Part shown: positions 27,627 to 37,531 of the stretch, piece after piece
How positions within the stretch are numbered: position 1 is the first letter of the stretch
Layout of the letters: the number at the start of each line of letters is the position of its first letter
From: Pseudobdellovibrionaceae bacterium
GTDB taxonomy: Bacteria; Bdellovibrionota; FAC87; UBA2466; JACKAF01
Direction: 5' to 3'
Assembly: GCA_020635235.1 (NCBI GenBank)
Contig: JACKAF010000002.1
Coordinates: 372,001 to 436,000 of the forward strand
Length of the DNA: 64,000 nucleotides
Notes under the pieces: generated by a model
The model's input: the letters and a program-made list of their open reading frames with translations, nothing else
What the model was told of the DNA's origin: nothing
Database searches by the model: none
Translations under genes and position numbers: made by a program

Positions 27627-29312
27627 CTAGCGCAAGGCTTTTCGCAAGATTTTTCCAACGTTCGTCTTGGGAAGCTCTGTTCGGAACTCCACATGCTTGG
27701 GAACTTTGTACGCGGTAAGGTTTTTCCGGCAAAAGTCCAGTATTTCCTGCTCCGTGAGCGAATCATCTTTCTTGACGATAAAAATCTTTGGGACCTCGCC
27801 ACTTCTTTCGTCCGGAACCGCGATGGCCGCTGCTTCTAAAACCTTCGGGTGCATGACGGCGACTTCTTCAATTTCGTTGGGATAGACATTGAAGCCGGAC
27901 ACAAGGATCATGTCCTTTTTGCGATCGACGATTTTGAAGTAGCCTTCTTCATTCATGGTTCCGATATCCCCGGAGCGGAAATAACCGTCGGGTGTCATGA
28001 CCTTTGCCGTCTCTTCCGGCTTTTGCCAGTAACCGGACATCACTTGCGGGCCCTTTATGCAGATTTCCCCAGCCTCTCCGGTTGGCACCTCATTGCCGTT
28101 GTCATCGACTATCTTCATATCTGTCGATGGTAGAGGCAGGCCGATAAAGCCATTGTAGTCTTTGAGGTCCATCCGATTGATGCAAGCGGCAGGCGAGGTC
28201 TCCGTGAGCCCGTAAGCTTCAATGAGGGGGACTTTGGTGACTTCCTTCCAGCGCTCGGCGACGGCGCGCTGCACTGCCATGCCCCCGCCCAGCGTAATCT
28301 TCAACTTGGAAAAATCGATCGTCTTAAATTCAGGGTTGTTCAGAAGGGCGTTGAAAAGCGTGTTCAGTCCGGTGATCGCGCTGAATTTCCACTTCTTCAT
28401 TTCTTTGATAAACCCAGGTATATCGCGTGGATTAGTAATCAAGACGTTGAGTGCGCCCACAGCGCTGAAAATAAGGCAGTTCGCGGTCAACGAAAAGATA
28501 TGGTAGAGGGGCAGAGGAGTAATAATGATTTCCTCGCCGTCGTTTAGCAGACTCTTCACCCACGCTTTTGCCTGAAGCATGTTAGCGGCGATGTTCCCGT
28601 GTGTGAGCACGGCGCCCTTAGCGACTCCTGTCGTCCCTCCTGTGTACTGCAGAAAGGCGACGTCTTCCCGCGTGAGCGCCGGCTTATTCAGTTGGGAGTT
28701 GTTTCCCTTCTCGAGCGCACCCAGAAAAGAAGTGGCGTTGGGCAAGTGGAAAGCCGGTACCATCTTCTTTAGGTATTTGACGACTGCGTTCACAATTAGT
28801 TTTTTTGGAAAACCCAGCATGTCGCCCAGTTCGGTTACCAGGACATGCTTCACATCTGTTTTAGGCAGCGCTTCTTCTACTGTTTTTGCGAAGTTGGCGA
28901 CTACGATGATGGCCACTGCTCCCGAGTCCTTAAGTTGGTACTCCAGCTCGCGAGCGGTATAAAGCGGGTTGCAGTTTACTGCGATTAAGCCTGCTCTCAA
29001 GATTCCAAAGAGCGCCACCGGGTATTGGAGCAAGTTAGGCATCATGATCGCGACCCGATCGCCCTTTTTTAGCTTCAAATCATTTTGGAGGTAGCAGGCA
29101 AACTGTTCGCTAAGTTCGTCAATTTCCGCATAGCTTAGGGTTTTTCCCATATTGTGGAAGGCCGGACGCGTTGCGAAGGTATGGAACACGTCTTCGAGGA
29201 AGGCGGGTAGCGAACTAAACTGAGTCACGTCAATTTCTGCGGGAACCCCGTCCTGGTAGCTGCCAAGCCAGGGTCTATGATTCTTTGCAGACTGATTTAG
29301 ATGGTTTTGCAT
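27627..29312 (-). CDS. fadD: Long-chain fatty-acid--CoA ligase
   Basis: An ANL-superfamily ligase that activates fatty acids to acyl-CoA through an acyl-adenylate. The P-loop-like motif is FLQYTGGTTGVAKGAVLTH. YGLTETSPAACIN, DGYFRSGDIGTMNEEGYFKIVDRKKDMILVSGFNVYPNEIE and the C-terminal lysine motif LPKTNVGKILRKALR are all present. The start at 29312 gives 561 residues, the usual FadD length, with a G-rich ribosome site; the frame is open 29 codons further upstream. It likely acts with the FadL-like porin in lipid uptake (inference). Confidence 0.95.
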   Translation of the reverse strand: MQNHLNQSAKNHRPWLGSYQDGVPAEIDVTQFSSLPAFLEDVFHTFATRPAFHNMGKTLSYAEIDELSEQFACYLQNDLKLKKGDRVAIMMPNLLQYPVALFGILRAGLIAVNCNPLYTARELEYQLKDSGAVAIIVVANFAKTVEEALPKTDVKHVLVTELGDMLGFPKKLIVNAVVKYLKKMVPAFHLPNATSFLGALEKGNNSQLNKPALTREDVAFLQYTGGTTGVAKGAVLTHGNIAANMLQAKAWVKSLLNDGEEIIITPLPLYHIFSLTANCLIFSAVGALNVLITNPRDIPGFIKEMKKWKFSAITGLNTLFNALLNNPEFKTIDFSKLKITLGGGMAVQRAVAERWKEVTKVPLIEAYGLTETSPAACINRMDLKDYNGFIGLPLPSTDMKIVDDNGNEVPTGEAGEICIKGPQVMSGYWQKPEETAKVMTPDGYFRSGDIGTMNEEGYFKIVDRKKDMILVSGFNVYPNEIEEVAVMHPKVLEAAAIAVPDERSGEVPKIFIVKKDDSLTEQEILDFCRKNLTAYKVPKHVEFRTELPKTNVGKILRKALR

Positions 29313-29450
29313 CCTGTCCCCCCCAAAAAAGCTTGGTGCCATTCTAATAGGAAATAGCGCAGCTAGTCCAGCAAAGTAGCAAACGTTGGGAATCAGCACG
29401 TGGAGGTCCTAGAGGCTAGAAGGTTTGTCGTTGTGTGTTAAACTAGAAAT

Positions 29451-30257
29451 ATGTCCATTCCCTTAGACTCCTATCTGATAATCATCGGAGCCATGAAGAG
29501 CGGAACTACCACTCTTTTTGACTTTATGTCGCAGCATCCGCAAATCGCCGCTTCAACCGTAAAAGAGCCGGATTTCTTCATCGAGGAGAATGGTGATTTT
29601 GAGGTGTACCAAAAACTCTGGGACTACGATCCGGCGCTACACCGTTACGCCATGGAGGCTTCTACCGCCTACTCGAAGCACCCCCGATTTCCCGGTGCCG
29701 CAAAAAGAATGCTATCGCTGGGTCTACGGCCAAAGTTCATTTACGTTTTGCGTAATCCCTTCGATCGCATCGAGTCTCATTACCGGTTTTCGCGTGAAAT
29801 TCTTGGCCACAAGCAATCACTGGGTGCTGAAAGCCAGATTGCGATCAGCAACTACTATCTGCAATTAAGTCAGTTTTTGAAATGTTTTGAGCGCGACCGT
29901 TTTTTGATTTTGCGTTTTGAGGATTTGAAGAATCCACAAGAGCTTGCAGCGAAGTTAGGGAGTTTCCTTCAAGTAAAGGCCTCTCTGTTTCCGAGTCTTG
30001 TTTCGCATGCCAACAAAACAAGCGAGAGGATGATGGAGAAGAGGCTCTCGAGAAAGCCACTAGTTGCGAGGGTCGTGGCCAAAATGGTTCCAGGACCTAT
30101 CAAGGATCAATTCAGAAAGCTGCTTCGCGACCATGTTTTGAGCGATGGTCCCAAGCTCAGCTCGGCCCAGCGCGCGGAAATTAAAGAGGTTCTCCGGCCC
30201 GGCATGCAGCAATTGCGCGAGGAGTTTGGGGTGAATATCTCGGAATGGGGTTTCTAA
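29451..30257 (+). CDS. Sulfotransferase-family protein
   Basis: A 268-residue PAPS-dependent sulfotransferase. The 5'-phosphosulfate loop is IIGAMKSGTTTLFDFMSQHP (near residue 12) and the 3'-phosphate-binding region is FIYVLRNPFDRIESHYR, the two hallmark motifs. FLILRFEDL is the third conserved segment. Bacterial members sulfate glycans, lipids or small molecules; the acceptor is unknown. No PAPS-synthesis gene is nearby. It is transcribed away from fadD. Confidence 0.85.
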   Translation: MSIPLDSYLIIIGAMKSGTTTLFDFMSQHPQIAASTVKEPDFFIEENGDFEVYQKLWDYDPALHRYAMEASTAYSKHPRFPGAAKRMLSLGLRPKFIYVLRNPFDRIESHYRFSREILGHKQSLGAESQIAISNYYLQLSQFLKCFERDRFLILRFEDLKNPQELAAKLGSFLQVKASLFPSLVSHANKTSERMMEKRLSRKPLVARVVAKMVPGPIKDQFRKLLRDHVLSDGPKLSSAQRAEIKEVLRPGMQQLREEFGVNISEWGF

Positions 30258-30284
30258 GGAGCCGTTTTTCAAGATAGGGCGGAG

Positions 30285-30362
30285 CTACGGTAGCAATCGG
30301 ATAGCCGCAAAATCCACGCTGCCGCCAATCCCGACGACAACGATACGCTGTTGCGAGTCTAT
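30285..30362 (-). pseudogene. Possible remnant of a dinucleotide-binding oxidoreductase
   Basis: Between the sulfotransferase and the Rieske gene the minus strand encodes, with no start codon, a 25-residue stretch including RIVVVGIGGS followed by VDFAAIRLL and a stop. This resembles the first beta-alpha unit of FAD/NAD-binding proteins (xVVVGxGGxG). It is very short and could be chance. No continuation was found on either side. Listed as a weak candidate gene relic. Confidence 0.25.
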
Positions 30363-30415
30363 TCAGTGCAGTAAGACTTTATGTTTTGCCAGAAAAACGA
30401 GCGCTAGGAAACTTC

Positions 30416-31336
30416 CTACACTGTCCTGTCTAAGCGTTTGCGGTATTCGCGTATCGCAGCGTCGCTGGGAAAGAGTCGCTCGTCGGTGGCATCAAGTACC
30501 TGCTTTGGTCGTTGTCCGATAACAACGAAGTGATCCTCACTCAGAATTTTCAAACTAAACCATCTTTGTACCCAGCCAATCAGTGTGGCAAAGATGGGAA
30601 GCGTGACGAAGGATTGGTATGTCCGAAGATAAAAGCGCGTATTCTCGTTATCGATAGGGCAGAAAGCGATAAAAGGCATCATTCTACCCTGGACCTTCAA
30701 CCGCCAAAGCACAGGAAAGAGAAAATGGATGTCGGTTTTCTTCCCGGTACTTTGACCTACAAGAAGCCGAATGCCCTTTTCGTCGGCCTCCACGGGAACC
30801 TTTATTGAGGGCGACTGCCCGCGCCCAATTGTTTTTCGGTGTACAAAAGGGACGTGCGAGTAATCGAGCTGATTTTCCACACAGCGCGAATAATGTTGAT
30901 TCCAATCAACGGCCGCTTCTGAACCTCTGTAGGTTCCTGGCAGGTCCTCAAACCAAGGGATGGGAACGTTGTCTGCAATCTCATGATTAAACCAAAGAAA
31001 GCCTTCAAAGAGTTTCAGCTTCTTCGAAGGTATTGAAAGTCCTGGGGCTGAGCGTTCTAGCTCTGGCGCAAAAGTGCAATCGCCGTTGGCCGAAAAGCTG
31101 AAGCCGTGAAAAGGGCACTGGATGCAATTTTTATCGATTCTTCCGAGACTAAGCTTTGCCGAACGGTGTGGGCAGCGATCGGGTTGCATCACCCACTCCT
31201 TACTATTGTGTTGCCAGAGAACCCAGTCGACCCCAAAGCGGCGCAGCGCGTTGGGCTTGCTGAAAGAGAGTTCCCGCAGGCTTGCTACCACGTACCAGCC
31301 GGGAAGTAGTTGCGCTAGCATGGATGATTCTTGCAT
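30416..31336 (-). CDS. Rieske [2Fe-2S] oxygenase
   Basis: A 306-residue Rieske non-heme iron oxygenase of the pheophorbide a/vanillate-demethylase group. The cluster is bound by CPHR and CPFHGF (CxH-x17-CxxH), and the mononuclear iron by NQLDYSHVPFVH. Such enzymes hydroxylate or demethylate aromatic or lipid-like substrates using electrons from a separate reductase, which is not encoded nearby. The start may be at 31336 or five codons later at 31321; neither has a strong ribosome site. Function beyond the family is unknown. Confidence 0.87.
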   Translation of the reverse strand: MQESSMLAQLLPGWYVVASLRELSFSKPNALRRFGVDWVLWQHNSKEWVMQPDRCPHRSAKLSLGRIDKNCIQCPFHGFSFSANGDCTFAPELERSAPGLSIPSKKLKLFEGFLWFNHEIADNVPIPWFEDLPGTYRGSEAAVDWNQHYSRCVENQLDYSHVPFVHRKTIGRGQSPSIKVPVEADEKGIRLLVGQSTGKKTDIHFLFPVLWRLKVQGRMMPFIAFCPIDNENTRFYLRTYQSFVTLPIFATLIGWVQRWFSLKILSEDHFVVIGQRPKQVLDATDERLFPSDAAIREYRKRLDRTV

Positions 31337-31414
31337 TTAGACCATTCTTGTTAGAGTTCCACAGGTTTTTTTTGAATATTACCACTTTGGTGCCGCGTCT
31401 GGATGGCTGAAAAT

Positions 31415-33460
31415 CTACTCCGCGGGTTCGCCAAGTAGTTTTGGTTGGAGAGCTTCCAAGATTAGTTCAGGAGACGTGAGTTTTCCCTTGGAAGCAAGAA
31501 GTCCACGCAAGACGGCATCCCTTTCGACGAAAATATCCAGAAGCTTTCCGTCCAGTTGTTGGGCCTCCAGCCAGCGTCCATGCATCCCCCAGACAAAAAC
31601 ACCGGAAAGTTCGCTACTGCGGGTCCGGGGATCGGGCGAAACGGAGAAATCCGGTGGATTAGGTGTGGTCGAAAGAAGCGCATACCACCGGATGAGTGCG
31701 ATGTCCGCCATCCGAGCTTGGATCGCTTCCAGGGAAGTGCGTGTTTCCGCCACTTCAAATCTTCGGGAGACAGGAAGATCGCCCGATGGAGCCGGGAGAG
31801 ACTCAAGCAACTTTTTTTCAAACAAGAGGCTGCGAGAAACCGCTCTTGCAGCCGGAGAGCAAAAGGCGTGTACGGCCTCTTCCAGCCTTTCTCCGGTTAG
31901 GCTCCGGTTCCGGACAAGCTTTTTGAGCTCTGCCAAAAGGCCGTGACTTTCGTAGGCGTCCAAGAACGCGCGCATTTGGCTACGGTAAATGCCCAACGGG
32001 GTTTCCATTTCACGCCCTGCACGGATGCCAGCGTCTTTGCGCGAGAATCCGGCAAGCTCAAGTTGATCCCGGCGATCTCGCCATTGATGAAAAAGGCTGA
32101 CGTAGGCCGTGATGTCGCTTGGGTAAGTGAGGCGAGCTAGGACAATGTATGGAATCCCTTCATTATCCACGAGGAAATAGCTTTTCTCCGTCGCGTTTTC
32201 ATTTCGATTCGGTGAGCCCACCAGTCTTCCCCACATTCCCACTGAACTGTTGAAGAGGATGTCACCCCCTTCATTTAGAAGTTCATTACGGATGCTGCGC
32301 AATCGTAGGGGTGAGATTACAACAAATAAATCTCGCCATTGGAGGGGAGAAAGGGTGGGCGTTTCGGTCTCTCTTTCCGCAAGACTCAAGAGGTCTTCAG
32401 TTAGAGCCATTGAGTTTCCAGGAACGCTCAAAGCCCCGGAACGTACCAAGGCACCCGCACGATCAATCGTCGCTTGGAGGCTTTCCAAAATATAGGCCGA
32501 GCGCTGCAAAACGTTGTCTTTTTTAATGCCGTAGTACTTTCGTCCTTCAGCGAGCGTGTCTTGTAGAGTAAATCTCTCAAAGAGTGTCCGCCTCGTGAGG
32601 TGCCCCCACGCCATTTTGGCAGCGTTCCTCGCGAACTCTCCGGAAAAAAGATCAACTTTTTGGCCGTGCACGGCCTCAAAAGCCAAGGCGGCCGCCTGTA
32701 CCCCGGTAAGTTCGCCAATAGCTTCTAAAACGGTGCGAAACCAGCTGTTATCCAGCTGCATGCGCCCCTTGCGGACACGGACAAATTTGGCGAACGCGGG
32801 ATCGGGTTTCTCCCCGTAGCGTATAAGCGTCTGGTTCGCGTTAATCCATTCATCAATTTTGCGGTGGATAAACACGTGGGACAGCTCATTGAAAAAAACA
32901 TGTACCCAGCTTAGAGATCCAAGGGAAGAAGCTCGAACGAACACCAGGTCCGACAGACTTTCCAAGTCCCCGGGGTTGAGCCCTAAGCGCGGGTCTTGTC
33001 CGACCATGCGGTACGGCCGCTTCCACCAGGAGGTGAACGAGGCCACGTCAAAGTCCGCTGTGGCACGAACGTGTACTCCGGATTGCGTGAGCTCGCAGTG
33101 CCCAATCGGCAGACAAATGTAGGGAGCTTTTCCTCCCTGCTCGCGAAGCAGATCGAGCGTGCCCGCAAGGGCCGGCGAAGTCGGGCGGGGAAGGGTGAGC
33201 ATCGTTTCGACCACCCGGGTGGATCCGCGCAGGCGCTCCTCGGGAATCCCCATGGCGACGAGAGTTTCGTCCAAAAGGTGAAACGGGCTGATGAGCAAAG
33301 TGCTGTCGCCGTTGATCACGAGGTGTCCGGCCGCGGCGGCAAACTGGATTTCGCACATCGAGGCGGCGGCCGAATCCAGCATAAAGAGCTGTTTGACGGC
33401 CGGATAGGCAGTCAGGGCCCATAGCTGGGCCACGATTAAGCTAAGCCTGAACGATTTCAC
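31415..33460 (-). CDS. Large exported protein, function unknown
   Basis: A 681-residue protein with a likely signal peptide (FRLSLIVAQLWALTAYPA). No recognised domain. Helical content seems high after residue 330, with many Leu/Arg/Glu residues. HVFFNELSHVFIHRKIDEW near residue 195 is Glu/His-rich but lacks a standard HExxH. It is followed 51 bp downstream-facing by no close partner on its own transcript; the next upstream gene on the strand is the Rieske gene's neighbour region. Codon use looks like its neighbours. Confidence 0.6.
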   Translation of the reverse strand: MKSFRLSLIVAQLWALTAYPAVKQLFMLDSAAASMCEIQFAAAAGHLVINGDSTLLISPFHLLDETLVAMGIPEERLRGSTRVVETMLTLPRPTSPALAGTLDLLREQGGKAPYICLPIGHCELTQSGVHVRATADFDVASFTSWWKRPYRMVGQDPRLGLNPGDLESLSDLVFVRASSLGSLSWVHVFFNELSHVFIHRKIDEWINANQTLIRYGEKPDPAFAKFVRVRKGRMQLDNSWFRTVLEAIGELTGVQAAALAFEAVHGQKVDLFSGEFARNAAKMAWGHLTRRTLFERFTLQDTLAEGRKYYGIKKDNVLQRSAYILESLQATIDRAGALVRSGALSVPGNSMALTEDLLSLAERETETPTLSPLQWRDLFVVISPLRLRSIRNELLNEGGDILFNSSVGMWGRLVGSPNRNENATEKSYFLVDNEGIPYIVLARLTYPSDITAYVSLFHQWRDRRDQLELAGFSRKDAGIRAGREMETPLGIYRSQMRAFLDAYESHGLLAELKKLVRNRSLTGERLEEAVHAFCSPAARAVSRSLLFEKKLLESLPAPSGDLPVSRRFEVAETRTSLEAIQARMADIALIRWYALLSTTPNPPDFSVSPDPRTRSSELSGVFVWGMHGRWLEAQQLDGKLLDIFVERDAVLRGLLASKGKLTSPELILEALQPKLLGEPAE

Positions 33461-33511
33461 GGGCGCAACATAGCAGGCACGCCAAAAGCGATCAACTAGG
33501 CAGGGCAGGAT

Positions 33512-34579
33512 CTAGCCTAAGGGGGTGTGGTTTGTGACCGGCCGTCTTGGAATTGGCCGGCCAAGGCCTATGGAAGTAACGAGCGGCATTTCCCAAATAA
33601 GAAGGTCACCCGGGTGAAACTCAAAGCCTTCGCGGGCGAGCCTCTCAAACCCCCCCACGTCCCGCCCGCCGTCTACGTTGGCTTCGATGAGCTCACGCCC
33701 TAAAACAGAAGCGAGCTGCGTACCCAAGCCTTGTGGGGTCCCCTTATGTAAACCCGAGAAGCTTGTCCCCACCACGATCAGGCGGCCTCTTGCTTGCAGG
33801 CGTTTGGGGCGCAATTCATAAAACGGCTCTCTCCAGCGAAACTCCTGCCGTGCCGCCAAAAACCAATCAGGGAGTAGGTAGTGATCGAGTAGACGGCCTT
33901 CGTGTAGGTTTGGGTTCCAGCCGCTAAAAGTGATTGTGGTCGTCGGGATCGTCCAGCCACGGCGTCCTAGCTCGTGAAGTACGGCTTGTGCCGAGAGCGT
34001 GATACCAAGGCTCGTCCAATGGTAATCGTGCGGTAGGAAAACCCGCTCCTGTGAATGCGTGCGCAAATGCTTTTTGAAGCTCCTTTCAAGATCAATGCTT
34101 TGTGAGTCGGCCTTCAGCAGATCGCTATAAAGAGATACCCTTTCTTCCTTACCCTCCGATCGCCATGGGTCTACTGCCGGAAGTGTTGGAAGATTTCCAA
34201 AAGAAAGCTTTGAGGGGATTGGTAAGAAGACAACTTCGACGCCTTTGCCTCGGTAGTACTCAATTGTTTCGCGATAAATTTGAGCGCGTGCTCTCAACTG
34301 AGGGCGAGTAGCGGGGGTTTCAAACTTTACTTCCTCACGCAGTTCTAGCTCGAGGGGCGTACTATTTTTGACTCTAAACAGGAGCGGGGAATCCTGTCCG
34401 GCGAGGTAACGGAGTGCATAGCCAAGGCCACTAATCGAACGGGTCGCCCAGTCCAGATATTTCGGGCCATTGTGAGTGGCTTGAGATCGAAAGAGTCCCC
34501 ACGTGGATTTAGTGTGCAAATTGGCGCCGTGGTAGAGAACCAAAAAGAATAGCAGGAATGTGACTAGAAAGTTTTTCAT
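33512..34579 (-). CDS. AlgJ/AlgX-like SGNH acetyltransferase partner
   Basis: A 355-residue membrane-anchored or exported protein with an N-terminal hydrophobic segment (NFLVTFLLFFLVLYHG). RVFLPHDYHWTSLGITLSA is the DxHW-type catalytic motif, and IVVGTSFSGLHKG corresponds to the GDSFS nucleophile region of AlgJ/AlgX and DHHW proteins. These accept acetyl groups carried across the membrane by an MBOAT partner and place them on exopolysaccharide. The partner is encoded directly upstream: its stop abuts this start with no gap. Confidence 0.8.
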   Translation of the reverse strand: MKNFLVTFLLFFLVLYHGANLHTKSTWGLFRSQATHNGPKYLDWATRSISGLGYALRYLAGQDSPLLFRVKNSTPLELELREEVKFETPATRPQLRARAQIYRETIEYYRGKGVEVVFLPIPSKLSFGNLPTLPAVDPWRSEGKEERVSLYSDLLKADSQSIDLERSFKKHLRTHSQERVFLPHDYHWTSLGITLSAQAVLHELGRRGWTIPTTTITFSGWNPNLHEGRLLDHYLLPDWFLAARQEFRWREPFYELRPKRLQARGRLIVVGTSFSGLHKGTPQGLGTQLASVLGRELIEANVDGGRDVGGFERLAREGFEFHPGDLLIWEMPLVTSIGLGRPIPRRPVTNHTPLG

Positions 34580-35992
34580 CTAAAATTGAAAATACAAAAA
34601 GGGCACAATCAATTGACTGAATCCAAAAACAATTGCGACGCAAAATGCGGCTGCGGCGGCCACTTGCCCTCGCAGCGGGACGTTCTTCCAATTACTGACT
34701 TGCGATAAATCGACATGTTTTTCGACAAAAAAGCAGTAGATTAAACCTAAGCCACAAAAGCCTGCGGCAACTGGGTTAGTGTAAAGGGCTTCCGTGTTCC
34801 AGCTAAGGTGTCGCACATTTCCTAAGGCGCTCAAAACTCGCAAGGCTTCCTGAAAAGTACTCGCCTTGAAAAATACCCACCCACCCAGAACCGTCAGAAA
34901 CGTAACGGCCCGAGCGTTAAAGACGCTAAGATTCTTCAAAGGAAAACGGAACCAGCGTTCCAAACAGAGAAAGAACCCATGCCAGGCGCCCCACACAAGG
35001 AAATTAAGTCCAGCGCCGTGCCATATCCCGCCGAGTAGCATTGTTAAAAATATATTACGATAGGTCTTGAGTGTCCCATTGCGGTTTCCGCCAAGCGGGA
35101 TGTAGAGATAGTCCCGCAACCAGGTGGATAGACTAATGTGCCACCGTCGCCAGAATTCTTGCAGATCCCGGGCAAGGTAGGGTGTGCGAAAGTTATCCGG
35201 GAAAACAAACCCGAGACAACGCCCGAGTCCGATTGCCATTAAGGAATAGCCAGCGAAATCAAAATAGATTTGCATCGTATAGGCGAGACTCCCAAGCCAG
35301 GCCTCTGGAAGTGTCGGGGCGGTTGCGTGTCCAAACGCGTAGTGCGTGAAGACAGCGAAACTGTCACCGAAGCAGGACTTGTAAAAGAGCCCAATGCAAA
35401 ACAAAAACAGCCCCAGCCCTAGTTGCATGCCGCGGTAATCTACGAACTGTGATGCCATCTCGCGGTAGCGGACGATGGGTCCAGCTACGAACCGAGGGAA
35501 CATCCCGATAAAAGCAAAGAACTCTAGCGGGTTTTTGGGGGGAGTAACGTGTCGGCGGTATACATCGATCACAAAACTCAGACTCTCAAACGTGTAAAAA
35601 GAAATACCGGGTGGCATTTCAAGGCCGTGGGCAGGAATCGGGAACTCAGGGAAGTGCGCGGCAAGGCTACGTTGAATGGGGTCCCAGTATTTAAAAGCGC
35701 TGAGCAGGGAGAGGTTTTGTACCACTGAAAAACCGCAGATCAGTTTTCGTGTTCCGGATCGCGTGCAGCGGGTGAGTAGTGTCGCCCACAAGAAATCAAA
35801 GCCGATGCACACTCCAAAAGGGATGAGCCACCAGGGCTGTTTGATGCCGTAAAAAATGGCGGTCAGTGCGAAGAGCACTAGGCGCGCCAGATTGCCGTAC
35901 TCACCCCGTTTGCTTTTTACGAGCGCGAGGCGATGCACGATCAGGGCGAACGGGAGGAAATAAAAGAGAAACGATGAATGGGTGAATAGCAT
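34580..35992 (-). CDS. MBOAT O-acyltransferase, AlgI-like
   Basis: A 470-residue polytopic membrane enzyme of the MBOAT family, which moves acyl groups from the cytoplasm to extracytoplasmic acceptors. Typical motifs are MPPGISFYTFESLSFVID, MFPRFVAGPIVRY, QEFWRRWHISLSTWLRDYLYIPLGG and the active-site histidine in LLGGIWHGAGLNFLVWGAWH. The pair with the AlgJ-like gene downstream indicates O-acetylation of a polysaccharide; no alginate synthesis genes are in the window, so the polymer is unknown. Confidence 0.92.
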   Translation of the reverse strand: MLFTHSSFLFYFLPFALIVHRLALVKSKRGEYGNLARLVLFALTAIFYGIKQPWWLIPFGVCIGFDFLWATLLTRCTRSGTRKLICGFSVVQNLSLLSAFKYWDPIQRSLAAHFPEFPIPAHGLEMPPGISFYTFESLSFVIDVYRRHVTPPKNPLEFFAFIGMFPRFVAGPIVRYREMASQFVDYRGMQLGLGLFLFCIGLFYKSCFGDSFAVFTHYAFGHATAPTLPEAWLGSLAYTMQIYFDFAGYSLMAIGLGRCLGFVFPDNFRTPYLARDLQEFWRRWHISLSTWLRDYLYIPLGGNRNGTLKTYRNIFLTMLLGGIWHGAGLNFLVWGAWHGFFLCLERWFRFPLKNLSVFNARAVTFLTVLGGWVFFKASTFQEALRVLSALGNVRHLSWNTEALYTNPVAAGFCGLGLIYCFFVEKHVDLSQVSNWKNVPLRGQVAAAAAFCVAIVFGFSQLIVPFLYFQF

Positions 35993-36090
35993 GGGATAGT
36001 GGGGGAGGTTCTTCTAACTTATCGGGATCGTACGGGCTTGTCTAAATCATGCGGCGCGTCTGAGGGGGCGCCGTATCTGTGCTATTGTCT

Positions 36091-36633
36091 CTATTCTGGG
36101 TCTTCAATGTCGATTTCCCCTCGTTCGGACAGAGCAAGAATTCTCTCTTCGAGCTCTCTGAAGGACGGGCTTCTTAGAATCAGCTGGACCAGAGATTCCT
36201 GCGGCGGTGCTCCACGACTGTTGGCGATGCCGTGTTCTGCGAGGAGCATGTAGATCCACTGGCGTGTGACATTCATTTTTTTTGCGGCGCCACGGTCGCC
36301 GTCTATTTGTCCGTTACTTCGCCTAAGGGCGACCACGAGCGAGCCGAGCGTCCCGGCTTTGGATTGGAGGTCAAAGGCGAGTTGCATGGCCTCGGGATCA
36401 CCATCGAGTCCCGCTTCGGTGAGCGCCGTGTAGTAGCGAAACCATTTTCCCACCAGCCCAGCCGAGTTAAACGCCCCAATGAGCCGAAGGAGGCACTGCT
36501 GCTGTGGGCGCGTCGTCTGGGCCTCCGCACGCACCGGTGCCAGGGTGAGGGCACTGAAAAGCGCAGCAAAAGCAAAACCCCAAGATAAACGCAGGGATGA
36601 GCGTAGGCTGCCACGGACTAGAAATGGTCGCAT
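36091..36633 (-). CDS. Small exported protein of unknown function
   Basis: A 180-residue protein with a cleavable signal peptide (WGFAFAALFSALTLAPVRAEA). The mature part is helical, with CLLRLIGAFNSAGLVG and ESLVQLILRSPSFRELEERILALSERGEIDIEDPE, and no recognised domain. The ribosome site is poor. It lies between the MBOAT gene and the peroxiredoxin-like gene on the same strand, with gaps of about 80-100 bp. Confidence 0.55.
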   Translation of the reverse strand: MRPFLVRGSLRSSLRLSWGFAFAALFSALTLAPVRAEAQTTRPQQQCLLRLIGAFNSAGLVGKWFRYYTALTEAGLDGDPEAMQLAFDLQSKAGTLGSLVVALRRSNGQIDGDRGAAKKMNVTRQWIYMLLAEHGIANSRGAPPQESLVQLILRSPSFRELEERILALSERGEIDIEDPE

Positions 36634-36714
36634 AATGGCGGGAGTAGTAGCGCATCTAAAAAATCAGATCAAGCCCAAGCGACGCACTTAAAAGGGACTC
36701 ACTTTCGATGCCGC

Positions 36715-37431
36715 CTAACCCGCTGATTTTTTCAAGCGAGCGAGTGTTTCAAGGATTTCATCCAGGTTCGCGCGCTTTTTGTAGTCGGCCTCCGCAAAGG
36801 CGAACTCAACGGATCCGTTTTGGGCCACAACGTAGGTTGCCGAAAGAGGCAGCTCCCATTTGTTTAGGCCATTATTTTTCGGGAGATCGATCCCGAATTT
36901 TTTGTAAACGTCCTGAAGATCATTCGGCAGTTCATAAACCAAACCTAGTTTTCTCGCATAGCGATTGTCATAGTCACTGAGAACGATAAATTCCAAATTA
37001 TTCTTTTTCGCTGTAGATAGCGAATTGTCTGGTGTCTCAGGACTGATCGCAACAAGAGTCGCCCCGAGTCCCTTAATCTGCGGCAGCACTCTTTGGAACG
37101 CATGCAGCTGGATGTTGCAATATGGGCACCACCCGCCTCGGTAAAACGTTACAACAAGAGGGCCTTTCTTGAGGAGGTCCGCGCTATTCACCTTCTTGTT
37201 TACCGCGTTGGGTAGAGTAAAGCCCGGGAGCTTCTGCCCTTTTTTGAGCGTGTTCTTGGGAAGGCCCGAGATAGCCTCGATGGCTTTTCTCATTATTTCG
37301 TGTTGGGGGGTGGCTTTACTTCCCGACTGGCCGGCCTTTTCAGAAAGTTCTTTTTCTAACTGCTCGCCCGGCGTCATGGCGACCGATAGCGTCGAAACAA
37401 GAATGGCTAGAAAAAACAATAGGTGCTTCAT
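36715..37431 (-). CDS. Exported peroxiredoxin-like protein (AhpC/TSA)
   Basis: A 238-residue thioredoxin-fold protein with signal peptide (LLFFLAILVSTLSVAM). The active site VTFYRGGWCPYCNIQLHAF has a CxxC arrangement as in the PRX-like2 group, followed by LVAISPETPDNSLSTAKKN and FIVLSDYDNRYARKLGL. It should reduce peroxides, or act as a thiol oxidoreductase, in the periplasm. The frame is open 132 codons further upstream, but the start at 37431 is chosen because GGAGG lies just before it and the signal peptide begins there; the extension would also run antisense into the next gene. Confidence 0.87.
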   Translation of the reverse strand: MKHLLFFLAILVSTLSVAMTPGEQLEKELSEKAGQSGSKATPQHEIMRKAIEAISGLPKNTLKKGQKLPGFTLPNAVNKKVNSADLLKKGPLVVTFYRGGWCPYCNIQLHAFQRVLPQIKGLGATLVAISPETPDNSLSTAKKNNLEFIVLSDYDNRYARKLGLVYELPNDLQDVYKKFGIDLPKNNGLNKWELPLSATYVVAQNGSVEFAFAEADYKKRANLDEILETLARLKKSAG

Positions 37432-37531
37432 GGCTCCTCCAAAAGAAAATACTCTACCGCAGCTACGGGCTTTTGGGGAGCGATAGGGGGCTGGCCCACT
37501 TCTTGCTCTCTTTATCTCAGGAAGGGTGCGG

